DNA of 64,000 nucleotides from Pollenia angustigena (lineage: Eukaryota > Arthropoda > Insecta > Diptera > Polleniidae), in the NCBI GenBank assembly GCA_930367215.1, contig OV884059.1, positions 73,875,393 to 73,939,392 of the forward strand, written 5' to 3'. Shown in pieces: positions 45,594 through 56,568 of the stretch. The position numbers were made by a program, and so were the translations under genes. Under the pieces are notes generated by a model. It worked only from the letters and a program-made list of their open reading frames with translations. It was not told the DNA's origin and made no database searches. Position 1 is the stretch's first letter. Each line of letters begins with the position of its first letter.

Positions 45594-46205
45594 CAGCCGT
45601 ATTCATAACAAAAAGTTAGCCACAGGTTGTACACTACGTTCAACGAGCTGCTAACTAGAATGCCGATTAAGCTTTGCAGCTTGTTGGCACAGAGTTAATT
45701 CATAACGAACTTTTCTCCATCTGCCAACTTTTAATAAATCAACTCTGATATGATGCCATATCGTATTACTCGAAAATGCAACACGTTTTGCATTAATCAT
45801 CGCTGAATTTGTGATTTTTTCCTTTTTTGTTTTTCCCTGCACATATAAAAATTTTAAAAAGTACAAATTTTGATTTTGATTTAATATTCATTAAATTATT
45901 TTCACTGAGGGAAGGAATTTTACAACTTGGAATTTTTTTTAAAATTTATTGATAATTTAATGAAAATTAAATTTGATGAACTCAAGCCTAATTAAAGAAT
46001 ATCGAAAATTAATTTTAAACAGTTTTTAAAATTAAAATAAATTAAGTAAAAGACAGTTAATTAAAAAAGACCACGAAAATTGTTTGACATTAAACGGCTG
46101 TTTATCACTAGTTGGCAAACGTTTGGCAGCTCGTTAACAAGAGTTTAGCAAATCGTTAGCCAGAGTTTGGTTGGTGTATTATGAATAAACTTTTTGCTAA
46201 TTTTA
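45594..46205. mobile_element. CAGCCGTATT element, copy 1
   Basis: It begins CAGCCGTATTCATAACAAAA and carries the same interior as 51464-51933 in the opposite orientation (AGCGATGATTAATGCAAAAC and GTTGGCAGATGGAGAAAA when reversed). The far terminus is lost after about 46205. A shortened foldback related to 22440-23085 is nested at about 45890-46030. The minus-strand frame 45651-45866 is partly kept in both copies, so it could be a relic of a protein, but I do not recognise it. Confidence 0.65.
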
Positions 46206-46572
46206 AAAGTTTGTTTCCCTGTTAAGTAATTTTGATCATAAAGTTCTTAACTTTGGCAGACACCCCCCACCCCTGTTATAGTCGAAAGCAATCAAATAAA
46301 AAACTTTTTTGTTTTCTTCCATAAAATAAATATGTATTCCGTTAAAATTTGATTAAATGATTTTTTTGGAAACTGAAATGATTTTTGCTAATTTAACAAC
46401 GGACTGTGCGTTTCCCCCTAAAAACGCTTGCAAATCGCGTTTCTTTTGCTTAAATGTTCGATGACATTTAAGCATAATTATCGCTCTATCTAACTCCTCG
46501 TCCATATTTTAAAACATCTGCTGCGAAACATATAAGTTTGAAAATGAATGGAAAAGACGAATAGAGAAGTGT
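46206..46572. other. spacer
   Basis: Nothing recognised. Confidence 0.4.
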
Positions 46573-46781
46573 GGGCGCGTTCGTAAATTCATCACTGCGC
46601 TGCATCAGTGATTGCAAATTGTTATATATTTATCAGTGAAGTAAATGTGGACCAACAAATTATGAAATACTCTACAAAAATAATAGTCACACAATAAAAA
46701 AAATTATAATTATTTTTTTATTGGCTTTAAAAAAACTTTGCTTTTCTGATGCAGCGCAGTGATGCATTTACAAACTTGCCC
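46573..46781. mobile_element. foldback MITE, 209 bp
   Basis: Ends GGGCGCGTTCGTAAATTCAT and, inverted, GGGCAAGTTTGTAAATGCAT, both followed by CACTGCGCTGCATCAG. TGT flanks each side. No coding. Confidence 0.8.
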
Positions 46782-47942
46782 TGTACTTTGTTTCATGTGC
46801 AAGCAGTTTTTGTGAGTTTGTTAGTGAGAGGTAGAAGAAGAAATAAAAAATGCACACAAAATCAGTGTTCGAAATAAACACTAAATATCGCTTTTTTGTG
46901 GCCGGCTCGGTAGATTTGTCGAACACAAAAATGATACTGTCAACAAAAAGATGAGAACAATTAATTCCGTTCGATTAAAAAAAAACACAATTTTCATTGT
47001 GTTCCGTTCAGCTCATTAATGTTCATTCGTTTCAAAATAGTTTTTACAAAAACAAAATACACATGCAAAAAAAAAAAAACAAAAAAGCCAGCAAAATAAT
47101 GTTACACAAACAAAACATGTACTCAATACACACACACAAGCTAGTCATGCTGTGGCCGTTGTAAAAATTTTTTGTTTGCTGATTTCTTTATCAATGTAAG
47201 AAAAGAAACGTTATAGAGCATTAAAATATAATGTTTGTCTACAGAACCACTACACTTGTTCTGTTTTTTTTTAAAGAAGAACAGAACACTATATAATGTG
47301 CGGCTCTTTATTGAAAATAGCTACGAAAGGTATTAACCCTGCAGGAAATGTCACTAGTTAATCTGTACTGATTCACTATTGACACAGTCACCAGTACTAG
47401 TGACTTATTATAGCCCAGGCAATGTTATTTACAACAGACATTTAAAGCCAAATATTGTGGCAAATGTAATGTAGTGTAGACACTTCGTTGACAATGTCAC
47501 CAATATAGTCGACAAAACTGGTGACTTGGAGACACTTGCACCCAGGTTTCGTTCAGGGAAGGGTTGTGTTCGTATATAGAAAAAAGTAGATATCATTTCT
47601 GGGTGTGTGAGCCGAGCCGTACGATAAATAATGTTCTGTTTGTTTTCAAACAATGCACTGTGGTCGGAAATTTCATTTCTTTGGCCAAAAGTCAAAATGT
47701 TTACACTCACGAAATATATTTTTGTTTTTGAAATCTAGTAGTCAACACTCCAAATCAACTAAAAATTAATTTTGTTGTTGTAATATGCAATTCACCGTTA
47801 TTCGGTGAGTCATCGAAGTTGAATTTGTTTGCTTCATTTGTAAACAGAATTGCGTTCGGTGTTTTATAGTGCTTACTTCAATTGTTTGTTAAAGCTGAAA
47901 ACAAAGCGTGTTAAATAAAAGTTTAAATTGAAAACGAAGGTG
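46782..47942. other. spacer upstream of the transposon-type gene
   Basis: The stretch 47222-47260 (AATATAATGTTTGTCTACAG) is an inverted copy of 505-545. The minus-strand frame 47429-47710 is not recognised. Any promoter of the downstream gene would lie here but I cannot point to one. Confidence 0.4.
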
Positions 47943-49400
47943 ATGGTAAGTTAATTAATTTTGTAAAATATAATACTCAAAAATTGGATACTCGAAAAAA
48001 ATATAACTTTTTCCAAAAGTCTTTAACATTTTGGAATTTATTTTATTTTTTAAGCTACGTTCACAATCAAAAAAACATTTTCATTTGGTGTTCATAATAG
48101 ATCAACAATTTCTTTTGTAACTACACACATTTTGCATCAAGAAACCGTTCGCAAATTTTAGCCACAACAATATTATGCATTTATTTTAATTTTTGTAAAC
48201 ATTTTGTTAAAATTTTCATTCAAAACTAAATAAAATTATTTTAAACGTCAGAAACAATTTCATACAAATTGTTGCTGAAGTTCTAGTTGACTCAACTTTA
48301 GTTACATTTTTAAAAAAATTTTAGTTACATTTTTGTTCTAAACATGAAAGGAAAATATATGAAATACTTTGGGAAGAAAAAAGATAGAAGAAAAAACGAA
48401 ATTGTTTTTTTTGATTGTGAACGTAGCTTTAAGTTTGAGTAAGCTTAACACATATTGTTTAGGAGTGTTAAGCATAAGATTAAAAACGAAATTACTTTGA
48501 AGTGTTTAGTTTTTGAAAATGTTTATCTCGATTTGCGTTTTTTTGCGGTTTTTGAGTATTTTTTTTTTCAGTCGTCATTTGCTTACAGAATTCAGCAGTT
48601 TTTGATATTTGGTTGACCCAGCAGAAGAAAGGAAAAAATAAGGACGCACTTATACATTATTTTATACAAAAATGTGGAGCCGATACAATTTCAGATGTAT
48701 GCCATAAATATTTAACAAAAAAAAAGCACGCATGCTTAACAATAATTTGTCTGCAAAGTGGGAAAAATGTCATAGAAGATTAGATGATTTTCAAATTAAC
48801 GCTGGCTTTGTTCAGAAACTGTAATAAACAGGCAAATAAATTTCGAAATTGCTTACACAGAGACTCAATGCACAGTAGAACTAAGCCCAGATGAAAAAAT
48901 TGTATCACTAGCTGGACGCCCGCAACTTAATTACTCTGAGAAATCTGAACGAAGTAAGAGGAGACAAGCAGCAAACCTCTCGATGTCACAACACAACGAA
49001 ACATATCTGTTAGTTCAATCAGCATCAATTTCGGCTCGAAAACAAGGACAAGTAGATTTGGCAGTTGTTTTAAAAGAAACCATCGAAAGTCCATCAAGAC
49101 CATCCAAGATTAGGAAGCTATATGTCGATGATGTAAAAGCACCTATTGTAATGTCTGATGAGGAAGCGTTAGCATTTCTTCTCGAAAACAATTTTTCAAA
49201 GAGCCAATACTGTTCCATCCGGTGTGCACCAAAGGAAGCGTTTAACACTGCCACCAGAAGTAAAGGAATTATTGCATTGTGAGGATATCGGTGAAACATG
49301 TGTGACTGAGAATTTAGAAAATATGGATGACGACAAGGACGATTATCCAGAAGAACTTGAAGAGGAAAATACATTTTTGGATAATGAATTGTATTTAAAT
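47943..49400 (+). pseudogene. unclassified transposon-type gene, probable intron after the start codon
   Basis: An ATG at 47943 is followed at once by GTAAGT. A long T-tract and CTTACAG (ending 48588) would splice it to a frame reading M-NSAVFDIWLTQQKKGKNK. After a shift at a nine-A run the frame gives LSAKWEKCHRRLDDF, then another shift leads to LSPDEKIVSLAGRPQLNYSE, SERSKRRQAANLS and SDEEALAFLLENNFSKSQY (to about 49220). The last frame ends LPPEVKELLHCEDIG and an acidic tail with stop at about 49400; AATAAA follows. The basic GRP-x-x-x-Y-x-x-x-S-x-RSKRR and EEALAFL-x-x-x-x-x-SK-x-QY pieces remind me of uncharacterised invertebrate transposon proteins, from memory only. The middle of the protein, including any catalytic domain, seems deleted. 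Not a host gene as it stands. Confidence 0.45.
48054..48427. mobile_element. MITE inside the putative intron
   Basis: Ends GCTACGTTCACAATCAAAAA and, inverted, GCTACGTTCACAATCAAAAA. Flanked by TTTAA on each side (48049-48053 and 48428-48432), or TTA if the terminal AG is counted as element. Length is 374 bp. Confidence 0.8.
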
Positions 49401-50790
49401 TAAAGAGTTTAATAAAATTTTAATATTTTCGTAAATACGTGTGTAAATCATATTTTCAATTTCCAGAAACAACATATTTACTCGTAAGTAAACTAAAAAA
49501 AATAAAAACTCAGAAAGAAAAGAAAAAAAAAATTTATGTAAATTTTTTTTTTTAAATTTTAATTCTAAATGTTGATAATTTAAAAAAAAATAAATTATTT
49601 TATACAAAACACTTAAAATATACTGCAAATTCAAATTCCAGTTAAAAATTCCGTTATTTTAAGTTTTAATAGTTTTGGCCAAGAAAAGTGATGTTTCCGG
49701 CAATGGCTTAAAGACTTCGTAAAAACAAGTCAAATTGTGAATAGTGCAAATATAACAAGACATTAAGATGTAATGTATTTATTACACATCTGTAATCATT
49801 TATTACACATCTCTAATAATTTATCGTTAAATCAGCTGTTTTATATATTCTTAGATTCAGCTGTGTTGTTTATATTTTTACTAGTAAATAAACAATATTT
49901 TATGTATGTATGTGTAAGCATATAATTGCATGTAAATATATAGAATAAGGATTAGATTTAAGTACCGTTATTTTAGTTTATAAGGAGACAAATTTTGTAA
50001 TAAAGCAAGATTCGAATACGAAACTTAGCCGAGCAAATTGGCTCTTTGTTTTCTTTTATTAAAATCACCAGCACTCCAAGTAGTGCTTTGCCTTGGCGCT
50101 TGTTAGTGCCGGCATAAGATAATAGTGCCAGTGGCGTTTCAAACGCCGGCCAAACAAAATTCTTATACCCATCAAAGTAGGGACTTCTTTTTTTTAATTA
50201 AATGACATCCAGTCATTACATTATTGCAAAGTTCTTGCAATAATATTAAATTCCTAAAACTCTATTAAAACTTATTTCAGAGAAATATTGAGTGTTACAA
50301 AATCCTTAACTAACCTGTAAAGGCCCCCCATATAAAAATTTTTAAAATGTTTTAAAAGTATTTAGTGTTTTTATCAAAAAATATTTCAGTTTACTCATTC
50401 ATAAAAAAAACCAATGTAATCAATGTTTTATTTCGATAACGAGAAATTTTTAAAACAACAACAACAACAACAACAACGGAAAAAGCCAAAATTACAAACC
50501 AAGTATTTTTTTTATCTCCCACTTTGAGTTTATAAAAAATTAAGAAAATATAATTTTTTTTTTTTTTATTAATACCAGTGATATTGATATTTTCGTGGTG
50601 GTACCCCACTTAGTTTATTGACAAACAAAAAATTTTAAGACACAAATTACAAAAATACAAGACCCATAATAATAATAAAATGTTTTAATGAAATTTTTTT
50701 ATTGTGCCATTAAAACATAAAAACAGTAAAACAACACACAATTCAAAAAACACACACACATACATTTGAAATTGGGAATATTTTTTTTAT
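49401..50790. other. AT-rich spacer with a CAA microsatellite
   Basis: (CAA)n lies at 50455-50476. Around 50080-50170 is a short GC-richer stretch with repeated GTGCC/GGCGC words but no clear structure. No gene is supported. Confidence 0.45.
50455..50476. repeat. (CAA)n microsatellite
   Basis: Seven uninterrupted CAA units. Confidence 0.95.
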
Positions 50791-50978
50791 AGCCCGTTTA
50801 CGATACAACGAAATCTAGTAGAATTCACCTGAAATCTTTCTCAAAACATAATGCGTTTACATTGTACTTTTTTGACAGACATAAGCGAGATTTTGTTTTC
50901 ATAACAAAAACAGCTGACTAAAAGTTTTACGTGTAACACAAACATACATTTTATTTTTGATTTGTATTTTTATTAACA

Positions 50979-51194
50979 CGACCCATTTGCGCGAAATTAT
51001 CGTATATGCCAATTTTTTGGAAATTGAGTTTTGAGCTTGACAAAATATTGTAGACGAATTCCACTTCGTTGCTCCAAGAATTGAATGTATATTTTCATAT
51101 TTATATTGCAAGTGATAGCAGGGAAAAGTATAAAAATGGCTCTCTTGTAAAATTTGGTTTTTGTAACATACGATAATTTCGCGCAAAGGGGTCG
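50979..51194. mobile_element. nested MITE, 216 bp
   Basis: Ends CGACCCATTTGCGCGAAATT and, inverted, CGACCCCTTTGCGCGAAATT, both followed by ATCGTAT. No coding despite two overlapping minus-strand frames. Confidence 0.8.
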
Positions 51195-51463
51195 ATATGT
51201 CATTGTTATATTACTAAATACTACTAGATTTTAAATAGAGTTCGTCCAAATTTAGTCACGAAGTAGCAGGGATGGAAATCATGGTACAATTGTATTTTTT
51301 TTGGTACATTTTGGACCTTGTTGGTACCATGGTACTATCGCGGCTAACGTGGTACAATTTAAAAATCCCAACGTTTCGCTATTTGGCAACATTAATTTTG
51401 TTCTTTTTAATTTTTTGTACGTTGTTTTTTTTAAATTTTGTTGAATGTGCTACTGATCACTAG

Positions 51464-51933
51464 CAGCCGTATTTATAAGGAAAATTTGGCATGAAGTTAG
51501 CAAAAAGTTTATTCATAATACACTAACCAAACTCTGGCTAACGATTTACTAAACTCTTGTTAACGAGCTGCCAAACGTTTGCCAACTTGTGAAAAACAGC
51601 CGTTTAATGTCAAACAATTTTGTTGTTTTTTTTTAAATAACTGTTTTTTTTTTTAATTAACTGTCTTTTACTTAATTTATTTTAATTTTAAAAACAAAAG
51701 AAAAAAATGACAAATTCAGCGATGATTAATGCAAAACGTGTTGCATTTTTGAGTAATACAATGTGGCATCATAAAAGTTCAGAGTTAGTTTATTAAAAGT
51801 TGGCAGATGGAGAAAAAATCGTTATAAATTAACTTTGTGCCAACAAGCTGCTAAGCTTAATCGGCATTCTAGTTAGCAGCTCGTTGTACGTAGTGAACAA
51901 ACTGTGGCTAACTTTTTGTTATGAATACGGCTG
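51464..51933. mobile_element. CAGCCGTATT element, copy 2, complete
   Basis: Ends CAGCCGTATTTATAAGGAAA and, inverted, CAGCCGTATTCATAACAAAA, flanked by TAG on each side (51461-51463 and 51934-51936). Subterminal GTTAGCAAAAAG and CTAACTTTTTGT are further inverted matches. The 3-bp duplication is compatible with PIF/Harbinger-like elements, but the superfamily is unproven. Confidence 0.75.
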
Positions 51934-51974
51934 TAGAACTGCAATGACTAATGTACATATGTAAACTTATGTAT

Positions 51975-53648
51975 GTGGGTAATTCCATGTCAAAACGACC
52001 AAGAGTGGGACACGACCCCTTCCGATTTTAATAAAATTTGGTGAGAATGTTCCTTTTATCTTATTAGGAACATATATGAACGAAAAAAATTTTTAAAATT
52101 TGTTTTTCGAAAGTTATGACATATTCAAAATGTCATAATTTCGCAGAATTAGCCGAATGTGTTGAGCTTATTTCTTCAATATCTCGAAAACTAATTGACA
52201 TACGAAGATGATTTTGATGTCATTTTAAAGAGAATACTTGGGGCTACAAACCATAAATTGAAAAAAAATATTTTTTTTGAAAAATGTAATATCTGCAAAA
52301 TGTTAAATTTTAAAAACGGACTAACTCAAAAACCTATTTTTTTATTTGGCTGATTTTTTTTTGTATAATACCTCAAACTGTTCTTTAAAAATCCTGAAAC
52401 TTTGAAGGAGGTGTTTTTTTTCTTTTTTAAGATATGATTTTTTTCCTTTCGCAACCCTTAAAAATATGATATTAAAATAGAATTTTTATATTGTGATTTT
52501 GAGCAATAAGTACACTGTGCTAGTTGCAAACAATAGACCAGCCGCGCACCTGGCATTTTACCCTAATTGGGGGCGCTGAATCCAGTGGTGCTAACCGTTT
52601 TTTTAGGTTAGCTCTTGTTTTTAAGATATATCGTTATTTCGAAAATGTAAGAGGTTGCACAGCATATATTCGCGTAACTCAAAAACGGTTTAGTTTATTG
52701 AAATAACTAAAAAAACCGAAATTCGGCAATAAAAAATAAAGTGGGGCTGGTCATACATTTGACCCATCTAGGAGCATCCTACGCGCTGCAGGAGCCAAAT
52801 TAAAGAATTTAATTAAGCCGCAATATTTGTATGTTACAGCGCGTAGGATGCTCCTAGATGGGTCAAATGTATGACCAGCCCCACTTTATTTTTTATTGCC
52901 GAATTTCGGTTTTTTTAGTTATTTCAATAAACTAAACCGTTTTTGAGTTACGCGAATATATGCTGTGCAGCCTATTACATTTTCGAAATAACGGTATATC
53001 TTGAAAACGCGAGCTAACCTAAATAAACGGTTAGCACCACTGGATTCAGCGTCCCAAATTAGGGTAAAATGCCAGGTGCGCGGCTCGTCTGTTTTTTGCA
53101 ACTTGCACAGTGTACTTATTGCTCAAAATAACAATATTAAAATTCTATTTTAATATTATTTTTTTAAGGGTTGCGAAAGGAAAAAAATCATATCTTAAAA
53201 AAGAAAAAAAACACCTCCTTCAAAGTTTCAGGATTTTTAAAGAACAGTTTGAGGTATTATACAAAAAAAAATCAGCCAAATAAAAAAATAGGTTTTTGAC
53301 TTAGTCCGTTTTTAAAATTTAACATTTTGCAGATATTACATTTTTAAAAAAAAATTTTTTTTTTCAATTTATGGTTTGTAGCGCCAAGTATTCTCTTTAA
53401 AATGACATCAAAATCATCTTCATATGTCAAGTAGTTTTCGAGATATTGAAGAAATAAGCTCAACACATTCGGCTAATTCTGCGAAATTATGACATTTTGA
53501 ATATGACATAACTTTCGAAAAACAAATTTTAAAAATTTTTTTCGTTCATATATGTTCCTAATAAGATAAAAGGAACATTCTCACCAAATTTTATTAAAAT
53601 CGGAAGGGGTCGTGTCCCACTCTTGGTCGTTTTGACATGGAATTACCC
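51975..53648. mobile_element. giant foldback: two 812-bp inverted arms
   Basis: The left arm 51977-52788 starts GGGTAATTCCATGTCAAAAC. The right arm 52837-53648 is its inverted copy, with only scattered mismatches in the stretches I compared. The spacer is 48 bp. ATGTAT flanks the pair (51969-51974 and 53649-53654). The mirrored open frames 52524-52706 and 52919-53101 are the same sequence read from both arms. Parts of the arms resemble the repeats at 57640-58140 and 61495-62218. Confidence 0.85.
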
Positions 53649-53882
53649 ATGTATCTAATATTTTTTAACGTGTAAATTTTTATACACAAAAATGAATAAA
53701 TAATAAAAAATAGTACCGTCATGGTCTTAAAAGAACATTTTGTTTTCATAGCTGGTACAAAAACATAAAGCCTTTATCCATCCCTGCGAAGTAGATTTTG
53801 TTTTGTATGGGAAATCTAGTCAACAACTAGATTTTGCTCGAAATCTCGTAAGTATTAGATCAAGTTGTAGTTTAAACGGGCT

Positions 53883-54985
53883 TTTCCTTAAAAAGTTTTT
53901 TTTTCAACAAGACGACAAATCAAATTGTTGCTTTTGTAAGCACTTGATCTATTTCAAATGAGCCAGGGATGGAAAATTTAGATTTATAAAAGGTGTCGAT
54001 TTAATGTTTTTTAGACAGAAATATAAAGTAAGTTTTTCAGTATTTAAGTTATCATGAGTTCGTTGTAAAGCCATTTAGGACACATGAGGTAGTCCTCCTA
54101 GTGCAGACACAAACAGTTTTAACTCTGATCAGAAATCACGATTATTTTATGTTCCTCTCAAAAATCGTTAAGAGAAATCTCGGATCCTTTTTGTGGCATC
54201 TTTCTTGACAAGAAAGTCCCCACGCCAAGTGCATTATATAGCCTATGTCGTTTCATTTAATCAGTATTGTCCCTCACGTAAACTAAATCCAAATCAATGT
54301 CTAACCAGTATTGCCAATGAAGAAATCGGAAATTACAAATGACTGTGGCCCATATTAAACATTTTATGCAAAATTACATACGCAAAATCAAAAAGTAGCT
54401 TCAATAGAATGAATTCGCCTTGCATAACTTAATTGATATTCCTTGTTTGCTATAAAATTGTTATTAACAAAAAAATAAAAAAATAAAGCTTATCGATTGC
54501 TGAAGTACGTAATGAATGGATGCACATCTTTTAAAATATTAACTTTTTAAATCCGCTGTGAATGGTTCTGTGTGATGCAAACAGAATACATTAGACGCTT
54601 ACATTTTTAATTCTAAAATATATAGAATGCACGTGCAAATTACAAATGTCAAAGAAATGGCAGTCAAATTTGACAGGTTATGGTAAACATTATTTCTTCA
54701 AGAAACGTTTGAACAATTATTTTGACAGTTATACATAAGTTTTTCCAAGTTAATTGCTCGTGGGCCCCCCATGTAACATTTCTATATACGATTGCGTTGG
54801 AAACTGAAAAAAAACTTTAAAAAGTCAGGGTTTGAAAAACAAGTTTCACTGGCAAAAAAACAATGCTCGAAAAGAAAAACTACACTGTCAAAAACTAATG
54901 AAAAAACCTAATTCAAAGTAAAACTAACACAGATTGCAAATTTAACTAATTACAAATCGGCATGAGCTTTGATTTGTGCACTGTG
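53883..54985. other. spacer
   Basis: A single hAT-like end CAGGGATGGAAAATTTAG lies near 53964 without a visible partner. No gene is supported. Confidence 0.4.
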
Positions 54986-55414
54986 CCCATATTCTGTAAC
55001 TCTCGCGTCGAGAAACTTTTCGATTGAAATGTGTGAAATGAAACAAAAATGCCATATAATGAAACATACAGCTGTTTTTCTCACTAAACTGTGTCTGTAA
55101 CTTTTTTTTTGATGATTACAAACTGTCACGTAAGGAAATTACTCGCCAATTTTCAGAAAAAGTGTGTCTGTAACATTTTTGTTAGAAAAGTTCCCGCTTT
55201 GAACTGTTAAATATTCTCACGAATAAAAATGGGGAGAGAAAAACTTTTCACCCTACAAAACAATGCGAATAATTATAATAATATTTTGTTTTTAGCATAT
55301 TTTTTCATTGTTTGATTATTTTGCTTTTAACATTTTTATAAAATATACGAATTTTTTCAAAGCTCTTTTGCAAACAACAATCATTAAAGTCGCACTTTAT
55401 ATTATTTGGTATAG

Positions 55415-56320
55415 CCGACGGTGGCGGCATGAAATAACCCTCCAAAATATAACTCCCCAAAAAAATAATGAAATAACCCCCCAAAAGCTTGTACAGAGAA
55501 CAACAAAAACGATTTTTGGGGGGTTATTTCATTTTGTTTGGGGTGTTATTTCATTTTTTTAATTGGGGTATTATTTCATATGAAATTATCCCTCAAAAAA
55601 TCATTATGAAATAAAGCCCCAATATATTTTTTTGGTCGATTATTTCATTTTTAAATTTATAATGAAAATGTTTTTGGGCGCAAGTATTTATCCACTTTGG
55701 TATACAGAACACCGGCTTCGATAAATAAAGCTGGCCTGCATAGCCGGCCTTCGGCCGGGCGCAATAGCTTTCTTCCATATGGTATACCAAACACCGGCTT
55801 CGCTAACTAAAGCTTCTCTGCGTGGCCGGGTCGAGTCGGTATTTTTATACTATTGAGGAGAAAATCCTGCGCTATGCAGAGAAGCTTTAGCTAGCGAAGT
55901 CGGTGCTTGTTATACCATAGAGGAAAAAGTCATTGCGCCCGGCCAAAGGCCGGCTATGCAGAAAAGCCTTAGTTGGCGAAGCTTGTGTTTGGTATATCAT
56001 ACCATGATATATATCGCGTGATCCTTTAAAGCAAAACTGTATAATTAAATGTATTACATATACTGGGCCTTTATTTCATTTCAGAAATTGTGGTTTTATT
56101 TCGTATGAAATAAGCCCCCAAAAATTAGGGAATTATTTCATTTATGTTTGGGGCGTTATTTTATTTCGTTGGGGGCTAATTTCATTTTCAAAAATGGGGC
56201 TTTATTGCATATGAAATAAGGCCCCACGCATTGGGGGGTTATTTCATTATTTTTTTGGGGGGTTATATTTTGGGGGGTTATTTCATGCCGCCGCCGACGG
56301 TTATATTTTCGCCGCCATCG
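55415..56320. mobile_element. element built from GAAATAACCCC motifs
   Basis: Left end CCGACGGTGGCGGCATGAAA and, inverted at the right, CCGTCGGCGGCGGCATGAAA. Both lead into ATAACCCCCCAAAATATAAC. The motif ATGAAATAA(C/G)CCCC(C)A occurs about a dozen times in both orientations (55430-55630 and 56080-56290), giving nested hairpins. The centre (55690-56010) is a GC-rich dyad. No coding; frames crossing it read the motif as EITPQ. Confidence 0.7.
55690..56010. repeat. GC-rich four-unit dyad in the centre of the element
   Basis: Two units in direct order (about 55700 and 55782), each with GGTATAC, ACACCGGCTTCG and CTAAAGCTTCTCTGC-like text, are followed by two units in reverse order to about 56010. 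GGCCTTCGGCCGGGCGCAAT pairs with ATTGCGCCCGGCCAAAGGCC. The composition is markedly GC-rich against its neighbours. Confidence 0.7.
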
Positions 56321-56324
56321 TTTA

Positions 56325-56555
56325 AAAATGTTCAATTTAAGTAAATTTTGGTCTCCGTCAACGATATGAGTTACTGACGTCCTCAACTTCTGCAATGTCA
56401 CATCGGCTTCGAGTGCAATGCTATGACATTTATAACGTAACGACGTAATCTCTTTTGATAGTTTTCGACATGAGTCACACTTTTTTCTCACTTTCCGAGA
56501 AACGATGGAATATTTTGTTTCACATCTTTTCGATGCGAGAAGTTCTCACTAAAGT
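56325..56555 (-). other. unassigned coding-like stretch in the outer element
   Basis: The minus strand is open from about 56555, reading KRCETKYSIVSRKVRKKCDSC (split here as KRCETKYSIVS and RKVRKKCDSC), then RKLSKEITSLRYKCH and ALEADVTLQKLRTSVTHIVD before running into the GAAATAACCCC zone. The C-x-x-C and charged helix are protein-like. A TTTAG just upstream could be a splice acceptor. I do not recognise the family. It lies between the paired ends of the outer element, so it is more likely transposon than host sequence. Confidence 0.3.
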
Positions 56556-56568
56556 TACAGCACATGGG

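Larger units (their letters stand above)
51267..53786. mobile_element. hAT element hosting two further insertions
   Basis: Exact 8-bp duplication CGAAGTAG at 51259-51266 and 53787-53794. Ends CAGGGATGGAAATCATGG and, on the other strand, CAGGGATGGATAAAGGCT. GGTACAA/GGTACCATGGTAC words fill the left subterminal zone and TTGTACC the right. No transposase is visible. It carries the CAGCCGTATT element at 51464-51933 and the large palindrome at 51975-53648. Confidence 0.88.
50791..53882. mobile_element. outermost element of a nested cluster
   Basis: Left end AGCCCGTTTACGATACAACG; right end, on the other strand, AGCCCGTTTAAACTACAACT, followed in both by an (A/T)GATCTA or AAATCTA motif. Subterminal ATCTAGT/ACTAGAT words lie in both arms. 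No clear duplication. Without the insertions it would be only a few hundred bases. Confidence 0.55.
54986..56568. mobile_element. outer inverted-repeat element around the GAAATAACCCC unit
   Basis: Left end CCCATATTCTGTAACTCTCG; right end, on the other strand, CCCATGTGCTGTAACTTTAG. Further matches inward are CTCGCGTCGA/CTCGCATCGA and TGTGAAA. TCTGTAAC words recur at 55092 and 55169. No clean duplication. Confidence 0.5.

Noticed and set aside
52524..53101. Two matching 60-residue frames on opposite strands, apparently a conserved small protein
   Set aside because: They are the same DNA in the two arms of the giant palindrome, so their similarity is not independent evidence of selection.
55415..56320. 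CRISPR-like array (short repeats at intervals)
   Set aside because: The GAAATAACCCC units alternate in orientation, spacing is irregular, spacers are repetitive, and the DNA is eukaryotic.
56156..56491. 111-codon frame ending in repeated EITPQ motifs
   Set aside because: Its C-terminal half is just the GAAATAACCCC array read in frame. Only 56325-56555 is kept as a weak, unassigned candidate.
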